Source: Pseudomonadales bacterium
GTDB taxonomy: Bacteria > Pseudomonadota > Gammaproteobacteria > Pseudomonadales > Pseudohongiellaceae
Assembly (NCBI GenBank): GCA_012103535.1
Contig: WLWQ01000002.1
Location: forward strand, 682,001-746,000
DNA: 64,000 nucleotides
Direction: 5' to 3'
In this document: one piece after another, positions 35,441 through 43,953 of the stretch
Layout: the number at the start of each line of letters is the position of its first letter
How positions within the stretch are numbered: position 1 is the first letter of the stretch
Position numbers and translations under genes: made by a program
Notes under the pieces: generated by a model
The model's database searches: none
Told to the model about the DNA's origin: nothing
Seen by the model: only the letters and a program-made list of their open reading frames with translations

Positions 35441-36067
35441 CTAGTTGTTAGGAAAAGGGGGCTTGTTTATTTGCTGCCTGATTAACTCTTCCTGCAAATC
35501 ATCCCATTGCCTATTGGTTTGAATGCGAGTGCGCTGATTCAGTTGTTGAACTGAGTTTTGTAGCAGTCGACGTTGGGCGTTTAAGGACTGTTGAAACTCG
35601 AGCTCACTCACTCTTCGATTGACTGCAGTGGATGCCTGACTCTGTGCTGAGCCGCCTTGCAATAAATTGAATGCGGTAACCACGTGTTCGGTTCGTTTCT
35701 GCAGTGCCCCTTCACCGCAATTTAGCTCGATACCGCGCAGCAATGCTAAGTTCGTTTCCGCGTCACCAGCATCGCTAACTTCGCTGGTAACAAATTCTTC
35801 ACGCCAGCTTTTTAGTTCCTCGCAGTGTGACAGGTAGCCCGCTAATAAATCTCCGTCCACCGATTGCAGAAATTCTTCGCAGCTGGCCACCGCCTGATCA
35901 GAGACGCCTTGTTCGAGATTGTCCAGGCAGGTTTTAGCTTTGCTATCCAGTTCTGCGAGAGATTCAGTTGCAGACTGAATGCGGGAATCGAGATCAATTT
36001 CTTGGGCAGAAATGCTGAACGTAAGCAAGCTGACGCCCAGGGCAAGAAATGACGGCACTAAACCCAA
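35441..36067 (-). CDS. Exported coiled-coil-rich hypothetical protein
   Basis: A protein of about 208 residues. The frame is open from 36328, but that upstream part overlaps the YkgJ gene and reads as noise. A signal peptide begins at TTG 36067 or GTG 36058 (LGLVPSFLALGVSLLTFS), ending SISAQE. The mature part has two Cys-rich helical modules (KTCLDNLEQG, SHCEELKSW, ELNCGEGAL) and a Gln/Arg-rich coiled-coil tail. No family recognised. The start codon is uncertain. Confidence 0.6.
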   Translation of the reverse strand: MGLVPSFLALGVSLLTFSISAQEIDLDSRIQSATESLAELDSKAKTCLDNLEQGVSDQAVASCEEFLQSVDGDLLAGYLSHCEELKSWREEFVTSEVSDAGDAETNLALLRGIELNCGEGALQKRTEHVVTAFNLLQGGSAQSQASTAVNRRVSELEFQQSLNAQRRLLQNSVQQLNQRTRIQTNRQWDDLQEELIRQQINKPPFPNN

Positions 36068-36077
36068 ATTGGGACTA

Positions 36078-36512
36078 TTACTCGTAGAGCTCAAAGCGGC
36101 GCGCCCATTTCTTGAAGCGCTTGCGGCAGTACTTTTCCATTTGCTTATGTGTGGAAAACCACAGCTCACAACCATCTTTAATACGCACATCATATTCGCA
36201 ATAGTCATTGGTATACTCCCGGCATACCCAGGGTCGTGTTTCATAAATACTACAAACACCGCCAGGTAGCAAATGACTGCAATTAGTATGGATATGCAGG
36301 AACCATCCATCAACGTCTTTAAAGACATTGATGTTTTCGTGGGAAACTTGCCACAGCAGGTGATCGAAATCTTCTTTTGTTTTTGGCGTCGGGACTTTCT
36401 GGTTTATGGAATTGCAGCATATTGATTGAGTGCATTTACTACATTTTTTGTCGATTTTTATTTTGCCTATGTCGACGGCATCAACAAGTTTTACTTTGTT
36501 CTTCGCATTCAT
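36078..36512 (-). CDS. YkgJ-type cysteine-cluster protein
   Basis: A 144-residue protein with the Cys pattern CSKCTQSICC early and CSHLLPGGVCSIYETRPWVC later, the zinc/iron-cluster signature of the YkgJ family. Start at the ATG at 36512 is preferred over a longer frame to 36611 because MNAKNKVKLVDAVDIGK looks like a normal N-terminus. It is upstream of and close to the coiled-coil hypothetical gene (10 bp). Function unknown; YkgJ proteins may bind Fe-S or zinc. Confidence 0.85.
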   Translation of the reverse strand: MNAKNKVKLVDAVDIGKIKIDKKCSKCTQSICCNSINQKVPTPKTKEDFDHLLWQVSHENINVFKDVDGWFLHIHTNCSHLLPGGVCSIYETRPWVCREYTNDYCEYDVRIKDGCELWFSTHKQMEKYCRKRFKKWARRFELYE

Positions 36513-36667
36513 GTCCCGATCCGCTAAATAGAAAAATTGAATAATTGAGCAGTTTTCAGAAGACAGGCATTCTAACACTACTCGTATTACAATAGTGATT
36601 GTGAAATTCAAATAAACACTGCTAATTCAACAGTTGCTTTCATGCTGATCCTCTTGGGGTGAGTTCT

Positions 36668-38902
36668 ATGTTTAAACGATTAGAAGCTTGCGCTTTACTT
36701 ATTTTCGCGACTATTTCTGCATGCTCAACAGATGAGCCTGTTACTACCGCTGGACCCGCAGAGATAGAGATTGATCAGGCAACAGTTTCGATTGAAACGC
36801 TTTCGACAAAACCCTGGCTTGTAACCGGCGGTGACGTCCTGGTGGAAGTAGCGGTGGCAGAAGGCGAATCAGGAAATTTGTTGCAGATTGAATTAAACGG
36901 AACAGATGTTACTCAACGCTTTGTAAATGTTTCGTCTAATCGCAAACAAGCCCTGTTAGAAGGTCTGGTGGAAGGTGAGAACATACTGTCGGCGAGGTTA
37001 AGCAGTGGCGGCGATAGCGCTTCCCTGAACATCAGCAACTTCCCTAATAATGGGCCTGTCATTTCGGGTTCTCACGAGCAACCATTTTATTGTCAGAGCG
37101 AAGAATTTCAGTTGGTCAGTGGCGAATTCTTCGGCCCGGCAAGTGATGCAAACTGCAGCGTTCCAACTCGAATTAATTACGTTTACTGGTCAATTGAGAA
37201 CGAAGCATTTTTACCCATAGCGGCACTCGGCGCAGACAATCCTGAAGATCTCGGCACCATCACCTTGGCTAGCGGCGGAATCCTTCCTTATATAGTGCGA
37301 GTGGAAACGGGCACTGTTAACCGTGCCATTTATGAAATTGCCATGTTGCATGATTCACCCCAGAGTCAAATCGACGCCTGGAATCGCAGTCCGTCCTGGA
37401 ATGGGAAGCTGGTTTACACCCATGGGGGAGGCTGTCGCAGTGGTTGGCATCAACAAGGTAATCAAACCGGTGGAGTGATGCGCGATGGTTTGTTTGCTCA
37501 AGGCTATGCGGTGGTATCTTCAAGCCTGAATGTGTTCGGGCAAAACTGCAATGATTTACTGGCTTCCGAAACCCATATCATGCTTAAGGAACGTTTCATC
37601 GAAACTTACGGTGTGCCGGAATACACCATCGCAACTGGCGCATCCGGCGGATCTTATCAGTCCCATCAAACTGCTGACAATTATCCCGGTGTATTCGACG
37701 GCATTATCGTCGCGGCGAGTTTTCCTGATGTTACCTCGGCGACGATATTCACCGTGGCTGACTCCCGGCTCTTGAATTACTACTTTACTGAAGTCGACGT
37801 CGAATCCTTTACCCTCCAGCAACAGAGGGCAATCGCGGGATTTGGTTCCTGGGCATCTATATCTAATCTGGCGCGTGGAGCTGCACGACTGGATCCAATT
37901 TATCGCATCGATGCACCGCTCGAGGAGCAGGGTGGTGAAGTAAGTCTGCCTGCTTTGGAAACACAACTTTACGATATCACTGCGCCGCAGGGTATCCGCG
38001 CTACGGTTTATGATCACACCGTGAATGTATATGGACTGTTGGAAGGCTCTTACACAGCGCAGCGACCGCTCGACAATGTGGGTGTGCAATATGGCCTTGC
38101 TGCGTTAAATAACGGGGTAATTACGCCGCAGCAATTCATCGACATTAACAGAGATATTGGCGGCTTTGATCGTGACATGAACCATGTACCGGAAAGACAC
38201 CGTGCCGATTCCCAGGCCGTAAAGCGTGCATTAGAATCTGGCAGAATTCTAAGCGGTGGTGCTGGTTTAGCCTCGACACCTATTATCGACTATCGCACCT
38301 ATCTCGATCATGAAGAAGATGGCGATATACATATGCTCATTCATCAATTTTCCACCAGGCAGCGTTTACTGAACGCAAACGGTCACGCCGATAATCACAT
38401 TATGCAGATCGGCGGCCTGTGGGGATTTGAAGCGGAGTCTCCAGATCTTGGCGACTTGTTTCAACAAATGGATGCCTGGTTAACCGCAATCGGGAGAGAC
38501 GCCAGTGATGTCTCTTCTGCGGAAAAAGTTTTGGTGAACAAGCCTGTGACTCTGAACGATGCTTGTTGGGATAACACTGGGGATGAACGACTCAAAATTG
38601 AAGAAGAACAAACCTTTCGCGGCAGCAGTCGCTGTAATGAGCTTTATCCAGCTTACCCAACTCCGCGCCATGTGGCCGGCGCACCCTTGGCGAATAATAT
38701 AGTGAGTTGTCAGTTGCGACCGATTAATTCTGCGGATTATGGCGTCGGCTTTACCCAGGCTCAGTATGCTGAACTAAATGAGGTTTTCCCTGAGGGGGTG
38801 TGCGATTGGTCTCGAGGCGATAAGAGTGCTGCCACTCATCAAGGAACCTGGGTATCGTTTGGGCCTTCACCTATTAATAGATTGTATGAAGTAGAAAATT
38901 AG
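36668..38902 (+). CDS. DUF6351 family alpha/beta-hydrolase-like lipoprotein
   Basis: A 744-residue lipoprotein (ISACSTD). The middle carries an alpha/beta-hydrolase-like nucleophile elbow TIATGASGGSYQSHQ, and later DGDIHMLIHQF and NADNH-like NGHADNHIMQI could supply acid and His. The family (DUF6351) is uncharacterised. GGGGTGAG lies about six bases before the ATG at 36668; a GTG at 36659 is also in frame. It may be a secreted esterase, for which no substrate is evident. Confidence 0.82.
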   Translation: MFKRLEACALLIFATISACSTDEPVTTAGPAEIEIDQATVSIETLSTKPWLVTGGDVLVEVAVAEGESGNLLQIELNGTDVTQRFVNVSSNRKQALLEGLVEGENILSARLSSGGDSASLNISNFPNNGPVISGSHEQPFYCQSEEFQLVSGEFFGPASDANCSVPTRINYVYWSIENEAFLPIAALGADNPEDLGTITLASGGILPYIVRVETGTVNRAIYEIAMLHDSPQSQIDAWNRSPSWNGKLVYTHGGGCRSGWHQQGNQTGGVMRDGLFAQGYAVVSSSLNVFGQNCNDLLASETHIMLKERFIETYGVPEYTIATGASGGSYQSHQTADNYPGVFDGIIVAASFPDVTSATIFTVADSRLLNYYFTEVDVESFTLQQQRAIAGFGSWASISNLARGAARLDPIYRIDAPLEEQGGEVSLPALETQLYDITAPQGIRATVYDHTVNVYGLLEGSYTAQRPLDNVGVQYGLAALNNGVITPQQFIDINRDIGGFDRDMNHVPERHRADSQAVKRALESGRILSGGAGLASTPIIDYRTYLDHEEDGDIHMLIHQFSTRQRLLNANGHADNHIMQIGGLWGFEAESPDLGDLFQQMDAWLTAIGRDASDVSSAEKVLVNKPVTLNDACWDNTGDERLKIEEEQTFRGSSRCNELYPAYPTPRHVAGAPLANNIVSCQLRPINSADYGVGFTQAQYAELNEVFPEGVCDWSRGDKSAATHQGTWVSFGPSPINRLYEVEN

Positions 38903-38919
38903 CGAGTGCGTCTAATTCT

Positions 38920-39300
38920 CTAACCATCCTTGGGCTGTTCTAACGCAAGCATTACGCGCATTTCCAACCTTTTCATTTCACGCATTATTTCTGCTCGCAG
39001 CAATTGTTGCCAGCCTATAATCTTGATAATTATGAAGAAGGTTAAACAGGTAATTATTGCCAATAGCCAGCCAAGACTTTCTTTCAATTCTTCCGCTTCG
39101 AAGAATTGATTTAGAAAATACAATCCAGCAATGAAAACGGCGATACCAACGATATACATGTACCAGGTTATCCATGCCATTTTGCCTTTAAAAGTCATTG
39201 CCATCATGTCAAACAAACCGGCCTCGTCATCAATTTCATCTAGAAGTTTTTGATCTTCTTCGCTTAGCGCCTTACGAATTTTCTCATCAATATCACTCAT
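38920..39300 (-). CDS. DUF6768 family two-span membrane protein
   Basis: A 126-residue protein beginning MSDIDEKIRKALSEEDQKLL, then GLFDMMAMTFKGKMAWITW and two membrane helices. The N-terminal block matches the DUF6768 family. It lies 14 bp after an ECF sigma gene, and by position may act as its membrane regulator. The ATG at 39300 follows GAGGTG closely; an in-frame GTG at 39309 is the alternative. Confidence 0.75.
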   Translation of the reverse strand: MSDIDEKIRKALSEEDQKLLDEIDDEAGLFDMMAMTFKGKMAWITWYMYIVGIAVFIAGLYFLNQFFEAEELKESLGWLLAIITCLTFFIIIKIIGWQQLLRAEIMREMKRLEMRVMLALEQPKDG

Positions 39301-39314
39301 CTTTTTCACCTCAT

Positions 39315-39848
39315 TTAATCTTCTAATACTTTCAGCATTAATTTTCTTGCGTAATACAATCTCGACTTCACAGTACCGCTCGGTACCCCCTGGACTTCGG
39401 CTATCTCTTGTACAGAGAGAGATTCCAGATAGTAGAGTCGGAGTATCGTCGCCAATTTTGCATCCAGACGTGACAATAATGTTTCTACACTGAGCTTCTC
39501 TTCCGCATTGTCACTAATCTCGATTTCCGGCAGTTCATCCTGCTCTTGAAACACTTCTTTTTCCCTGATCCTTTTCCGTTGCCAATCCACACAACGACGT
39601 TCCAGAATGCGAAAACCCCATTTAGGAAATGCTGCGGGATCGGCAAGCTTGTTCAGGCTTCGACTAATCGATAACAGACATTCCTGGGTGACATCTCGTG
39701 CCGCTTCGCGGTCATTCAAACGGTTAAGTGCATAGAGAAAATAACGTTGTTGCCAATGTTTGACTAAAGCATCAAAGGCGTCTCGTTCACCATTTTGGCT
39801 GCGCACAACGAGCCATTCGACGAAACTCTTCTGCTTTAGATCAGCCAT
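39315..39848 (-). CDS. ECF RNA polymerase sigma factor
   Basis: A 177-residue ECF sigma factor: region 2 in YFLYALNRLNDREAARDVTQ and RILERRCVDWQRKRIREKE, region 4 helix-turn-helix in LYYLESLSVQEIAEVQGVP followed by GTVKSRLYYARKLM. It is the second ECF gene in the window and is paired with DUF6768 rather than with a classic anti-sigma. Its target promoters cannot be inferred. It is divergent from the lipoprotein-paralogue gene at 40095. Confidence 0.92.
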   Translation of the reverse strand: MADLKQKSFVEWLVVRSQNGERDAFDALVKHWQQRYFLYALNRLNDREAARDVTQECLLSISRSLNKLADPAAFPKWGFRILERRCVDWQRKRIREKEVFQEQDELPEIEISDNAEEKLSVETLLSRLDAKLATILRLYYLESLSVQEIAEVQGVPSGTVKSRLYYARKLMLKVLED

Positions 39849-40094
39849 CTACTTCCCTTTATAGAAAGGTCGTGGGAGGGATTAATTGGTTCAATGTCAG
39901 GAGAAAAAATGAACCATCTAAGCACTCATGTCGACCGATAATGCATAGTCATTGATCCGAGTCATGCAAGGGCAGTTGGATTGCTAAGTGCAGACTCGCT
40001 TCGCTTTACCCACAAGCCTTGATAAAAACCCGAATGCCGTTATACTTTTCAGCCATTCAAAACAATAACTTAGGCCTTCAACAGCGAGTTTTAT

Positions 40095-41096
40095 ATGCGA
40101 ACTATAAAGAGTTTGTTTACCCTTTCAATATTGTTAGTTAGTAGCGTCAGCCTGGCTCAGAACTACATTCCGCCACGCACCGCTACTGGCAAACCGGATC
40201 TGCAGGGCTATTGGACTAATGCTTCAATAACTACCATGCAACGTTCCAGAAATCTTACTGATATTGGACTGACAATTCCCGATGATCAGCTGGAGCAATT
40301 AACCGCCGGCAATCACCAGAATGTGCGACAGGCTACAGACGATAATCAGGTTCAGGGCGAGTTACCCGATGGATCAGATTTGGCACGGGGTCGTGGCTAT
40401 AACGCTTTCTGGGTAGATCCCGGTTCTCAATTTAGCAGCGTAAAAGGCGAATATCGCACTTCCTGGATCACCTTCCCTGAAGACGGCCGTATTCCTTATT
40501 CCGAATCAGGCAACGAATTGCGTGGAGCAGCCCGCCAACAATTTTCCGGCTATGGTGGACCTGAAGGAGCGCCACTTGCCGAACGTTGTTTGATTGGTTT
40601 CGGCAGTACTTCCGGGCCACCGATGAACAGCGTGCTCTACAACAACATGTATCAAATTGTGCAAACCGATGACTACGTAATGATTCTTATCGAAATGGTG
40701 CACGATGCTCGCATTATTCCAATCAATGGAGACCATCGACCAGATGCCCTGGAACAATGGATGGGTGATTCTGTAGGTTGGTGGGATGGCGATACACTGG
40801 TAGTGGAAACTGTTAATCTTCATCCACAGCAGAAATCTCGCATGATGGCCTCACTTTCCGATGAAGGAAAAATCATTGAGCGCTTTACTCGTTACTCCGA
40901 CGAGCAGATATTGTATGAATTCGAAGTTAGTGATCCTGTTTATTACACCGAGAATTGGGGTGGGGAGATTTCCTTTAATACTACAGACACGAAACTTTAT
41001 GAGTATGCTTGTCATGAGGGGAATTATGGTTTGTCTGGGATTCTGGCTGGTTTTCGTAGGCAGGAGATTGATGAAAGAGTTAATCCAGAGGATTAA
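40095..41096 (+). CDS. Exported protein, paralogue of the lipoprotein at 29899-30801
   Basis: A 333-residue protein with a signal peptide ending SLAQN. It shares blocks with the 29899 lipoprotein: TATGKPDLQGYWTNAS, WMGDSVGWWDGDTLVVETV and ERFTRYSDEQILYEF. Function unknown. The last codons lie inside a hairpin (41077-41099) of a 3'-end repeat element. The protein's terminal residues RVNPED and the stop codon are therefore supplied by that element, which suggests the gene end was altered by insertion. Confidence 0.78.
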   Translation: MRTIKSLFTLSILLVSSVSLAQNYIPPRTATGKPDLQGYWTNASITTMQRSRNLTDIGLTIPDDQLEQLTAGNHQNVRQATDDNQVQGELPDGSDLARGRGYNAFWVDPGSQFSSVKGEYRTSWITFPEDGRIPYSESGNELRGAARQQFSGYGGPEGAPLAERCLIGFGSTSGPPMNSVLYNNMYQIVQTDDYVMILIEMVHDARIIPINGDHRPDALEQWMGDSVGWWDGDTLVVETVNLHPQQKSRMMASLSDEGKIIERFTRYSDEQILYEFEVSDPVYYTENWGGEISFNTTDTKLYEYACHEGNYGLSGILAGFRRQEIDERVNPED

Positions 41097-41206
41097 CTCA
41101 CTAGCGACCAGGGAAATAGTTTTCCATGAAAACTTTTTTTCTGGGAGTGTCTACCGTCATGGAGCTTTTTCTAAGAGTTATCCGAAGGAAAACTTTTAGA
41201 AAAAGC
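41077..41206 (+). repeat. 3'-end structured repeat, copy A
   Basis: Starts with hairpin GAGTTAATCC-AGA-GGATTAACTC (41077-41099), which includes the stop codon of the upstream gene. This is followed by CTCACTAGCGACCAG, hairpin AGTTTTC-CAT-GAAAACT (41118-41134) with a T-run, and box TGGGAGTGTCTA (41142-41153). Then comes a 20-bp hairpin with GAA loop (41164-41206, 18 of 20 pairs). Copies B (41309-41444) and C (43810-43953) share the same order of parts. Confidence 0.85.
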
Positions 41207-41251
41207 GGGGAATGGTGCTAGACAAGAAAAGAAGTATTTTTTTTAAAATAG

Positions 41252-41277
41252 AAAAGGGGCCAATTGGCCCCTTTTTT
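41252..41277. terminator. Bidirectional intrinsic terminator
   Basis: AAAAGGGGCCAATTGGCCCC followed by six Ts: a perfect palindromic GC-rich stem with A-run on one side and T-run on the other, between repeat copies A and B. It can terminate transcripts from both directions. Confidence 0.93.
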
Positions 41278-41308
41278 GTTTGTGCCTGACTTTATCCTCG
41301 GTGTCTTA

Positions 41309-41444
41309 AGCGCATTTTTCTGCGAAAAAGTGCGCTCGTTTGGTGGACGTTCCCAGAAACATCGTTTTCACGGAAAACGATGTTTCTGGTCTCTAATGAG
41401 TTTTTCTTAAGAGTTTTCCAGAGGAAAACTCTTAAGAAAAACTC
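41309..41444 (-). repeat. 3'-end structured repeat, copy B
   Basis: Read on the minus strand from the K+ channel stop codon: a perfect 22-bp hairpin with a 3-nt loop (41398-41444), then CTCATTAGAGACCAG, a perfect 17-bp hairpin with 3-nt loop (41353-41389), and box TGGGAACGTCCA (41344-41355). A further hairpin with one bulge (41309-41336) follows. The central part aligns without gaps to copy A over about 58 bases, from CTCAYTAG to GTCYACC. Confidence 0.88.
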
Positions 41445-41867
41445 TTACTCTTCCCAGAACTTTGTCATCTCCATGAACATAAACGAGGCAGACCACGTAA
41501 TCAACGACAAACCTGTAAGCGCTTCGAGTCCTGCGAGAAACCGTATGCTGCCAAAGGGTTCAATGTCGCCGTAGCCGACGGTAGTGTAATTGGTGAAAGA
41601 AAAATAGACACAGTCGATAAGGCTGCCATCAAAATTACCAGCCAGACTGCCAAAATTTCCTGAGCTGGCCATGAAGTAAAAGGCAATGCCAAATATCCAC
41701 ACTTCTACAATGTGGGCGCAGATAGTGCCAAAAACCCCAATTATTACGCGCAGGCGATGTTTGATTCTCAACTTTGGTATGACAACTGAGAGTAACCTCA
41801 ACATCTCATAATGAATCACAACTACAAGTGTGACTAAAAAAGCGTTGATTATGAAACCGAGAACCAT
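41445..41867 (-). CDS. Two-span potassium channel family protein
   Basis: A 140-residue ion channel subunit with helix, pore loop and helix. The selectivity filter is TNYTTVGYGDIEPFG. An extra N-terminal helix (GFIINAFLVTLVVVIHYEM) precedes. It should form a tetrameric K+ channel in the inner membrane; no regulatory RCK domain follows. Its stop codon directly abuts the 22-bp hairpin of repeat copy B. Confidence 0.9.
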   Translation of the reverse strand: MVLGFIINAFLVTLVVVIHYEMLRLLSVVIPKLRIKHRLRVIIGVFGTICAHIVEVWIFGIAFYFMASSGNFGSLAGNFDGSLIDCVYFSFTNYTTVGYGDIEPFGSIRFLAGLEALTGLSLITWSASFMFMEMTKFWEE

Positions 41868-41981
41868 TGTGTTTGCTCACAACTCAAAGAACAGGCGGAG
41901 TATCGCATCGATTAGCTGATTAGTGTATTTTCAAGAGTAAAATGATGCTTGATTCATATCAACCGAAGAAAGGTGCATGTC

Positions 41982-43379
41982 GTGCGAATTTCCAGCTTAA
42001 GAATGTGGCTTATTGTATTGTCCCTTAGTTTTAGCGTGATGGCGCAGGCTCAGCGCGAGATACCCGAAGACGATAGGCAGCTACTCTATGAAATCTATAA
42101 AGAATTGGTTGAATACAAGACAACCGGTTCAGAGCAGAACAACACCATCGCCGTGGAAGGCATGGCGGCGTGGCTGCAGTCGGCTGGATTTGATGCTCAG
42201 GACATATTTATCGGCGGCGCATTACCCCATAAAGGCAACCTGGTCGCTCGCTTTCGTGGCACGGGAGACGCAGAACCGATCGTGATGATGGCCCATATTG
42301 ATGTGGTTGAGGCTAATCGCGATGACTGGAATCTCGATCCGTTTATCCTTAACGAAGACGAGAATTATTTCTATGGCCGCGGGACGCTGGATGACAAAGC
42401 CATGTCGGCTATATTTGTTGCCAATTTTGTCAGGTTTAAGCGAAACGGCTACACACCAAACCGGGATTTGATAATTGCGCTTACTTCCGATGAAGAAGGT
42501 GGTGGCAGTAACGGCATTGGTTGGTTACTGGAAAATCAGCCGGGATTATTGCGCGGCGCACTAGCAATTAACGAAGGGGGATATGGTCTTCTACAAGATG
42601 GCGAGCCTCTGGCCAACACTATCCAGATTGCGGAAAAAATATATGCAACGTTTCGAGTCACTGCCCGAAATCCTGGCGGGCACTCTTCATTACCCCGTGA
42701 CGACAATGCTATATATGACCTGGCTGAAGCATTACTAAGAATTCGTGATTTTAGATTTCCTGTTGAAATTAATGAAGTCATGCGAGTGAGTTTCGAGCGA
42801 CAGGCTGAGATTAATACCGGGCAAAGGGCAGAAGATTTTCGTGCCTTATTGCAAGATCCTATTCCTCAAGATTCTTTAGATCGTCTAAGCAGAGAAGCTG
42901 CAATTAACGCGCAATTGCGGACAACTGCAGTTGCTACATTGCTCGATGGTGGTCATGCGCCAAATGCCTTGCCACAATCGGCAATAGCTAATGTCAATGT
43001 TCGTATGTTGCCGGGCTCGGATCCTCAGGATGTATTGGACACACTAGTTCGAGTGGTAGCAAATCCTGAGATTCGGGTGGAATATTTGGGCGGGGGATCC
43101 CTAACGGATCCTTCACCATTGACTGAAGAAATATTGGGTGCGGTAGAAAACGTAACGAATGCGATGTGGCCTGGAATTACCGTTCTTCCAACTATGTCTA
43201 CCGGTGCTACCGATGGCGCTCGCATGCGTCGATCGGGGATTCCTACTTACGGCGTTTCGGGCTTATTCGTCGATAGAAATGACATGCGTATCCATGGCCA
43301 AGATGAGCGTCTGCTAAAAGAATCACTTTATGGTGGTTATGATTTTCTCTATAGCCTGGCTGTCGAATTGTCTGACTAA
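41982..43379 (+). CDS. Exported M20 family metallopeptidase
   Basis: A 465-residue zinc peptidase/deacylase of the M20/M25/M40 family. Visible zinc-site motifs are VMMAHIDVVEA, YGRGTLDDKAM, ALTSDEEGGGSNG and NARVSMLPGSDP-like NVNVRMLPGSDP. A dimerisation domain lies in the middle. The signal peptide ends MAQAQ. I place the start at GTG 41982: AAAGG lies eight bases before it, and the longer frame from TTG 41949 adds only a basic stretch. It lies 22 bp before the cupin gene. Confidence 0.88.
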   Translation: MRISSLRMWLIVLSLSFSVMAQAQREIPEDDRQLLYEIYKELVEYKTTGSEQNNTIAVEGMAAWLQSAGFDAQDIFIGGALPHKGNLVARFRGTGDAEPIVMMAHIDVVEANRDDWNLDPFILNEDENYFYGRGTLDDKAMSAIFVANFVRFKRNGYTPNRDLIIALTSDEEGGGSNGIGWLLENQPGLLRGALAINEGGYGLLQDGEPLANTIQIAEKIYATFRVTARNPGGHSSLPRDDNAIYDLAEALLRIRDFRFPVEINEVMRVSFERQAEINTGQRAEDFRALLQDPIPQDSLDRLSREAAINAQLRTTAVATLLDGGHAPNALPQSAIANVNVRMLPGSDPQDVLDTLVRVVANPEIRVEYLGGGSLTDPSPLTEEILGAVENVTNAMWPGITVLPTMSTGATDGARMRRSGIPTYGVSGLFVDRNDMRIHGQDERLLKESLYGGYDFLYSLAVELSD

Positions 43380-43401
43380 GTAATCAAACAGAGGGGGAGT
43401 T

Positions 43402-43785
43402 ATGAAAGTTTTTTTAGGTATTGTTGTTAGTCTGATTGTTTCTATAGCAACAGCAGCAGAGGCGCCGTTGAATGCCACCCTGGAACTTCCAGCTCTATTG
43501 GAAGATCAGGAAATGCGCATCATCGAAATCGTAATGGAGCCAGGGCAGTCTTCGACGCCCCATAGACACAATGCTCACGTTTACGTGTATGTACTCGAAG
43601 GCGAGATTGAGATGCAGGTTAGAGGTGGTCCACTAACACAATTAAAGGCAGGTGAAACCTTTTATGAATCGCCAGAAGATATTCATCAGGTGGGGCGAAA
43701 CCTGAGCACAACAGAGCGAGCGCGGTTTTTGGTACACATGTTAAAACAGGCTGGAGCGCCGCCAACAGTGCCGGTGAATGATTAA
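43402..43785 (+). CDS. Exported cupin-domain protein
   Basis: A 127-residue protein with signal peptide ending ATAAE and one cupin domain: MEPGQSSTPHRHNAHVYVYV followed by EGEIEM, and GETFYESPEDIHQVGRN. The His-His-Glu metal site seems intact (HRHNAH, EGE, H in DIHQ). The GGGGGAG ribosome site is close. It lies in an operon with the M20 peptidase. Catalytic role, if any, is unknown. Confidence 0.87.
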   Translation: MKVFLGIVVSLIVSIATAAEAPLNATLELPALLEDQEMRIIEIVMEPGQSSTPHRHNAHVYVYVLEGEIEMQVRGGPLTQLKAGETFYESPEDIHQVGRNLSTTERARFLVHMLKQAGAPPTVPVND

Positions 43786-43809
43786 TCGAATCTCTCGGAT
43801 TGGTACAGG

Positions 43810-43953
43810 CCCACGCTTTTTCTCCAAAAAAGCTCCATTACAATGGAGCATTTACTTCGTAAATGCGTGGGTTTTAGACGCTCCCATCAAAAACGTTTTC
43901 GCTGAAAACGATTTCTGTTGAATCGCTAGTGAGTTTTTCCAAAGGAAAAACTC
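43810..43953 (-). repeat. 3'-end structured repeat, copy C
   Basis: Read on the minus strand from the DUF4159 stop: hairpin GAGTTTTTCC-NNN-GGAAAAACTC (43931-43953), overlapping the TAG by one base. Then come ACTCACTAGCGA, CAGAAATCGTTTTC-AGC-GAAAACG (43891-43917) and box TGGGAGCGTCTA (43875-43886). A four-way arrangement follows: outer stem CCCACGC/GCGTGGG (43810-43816, 43865-43871), enclosing GCTCCATT-AC-AATGGAGC and GCATTTAC-TTC-GTAAATGC plus a weaker T/A hairpin. Confidence 0.85.

Noticed and set aside
43810..43871. Cloverleaf-like fold as a tRNA gene
   Set aside because: Arm lengths, loop sequences (no TTCGA/T-loop) and lack of acceptor symmetry do not fit.
41077..43953. Interpretation of the hairpin copies as integron attC sites
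   Set aside because: The R'/R'' core (GTTRRRY and RYYYAAC) could not be found in matching positions, and no integrase or cassette array is present.
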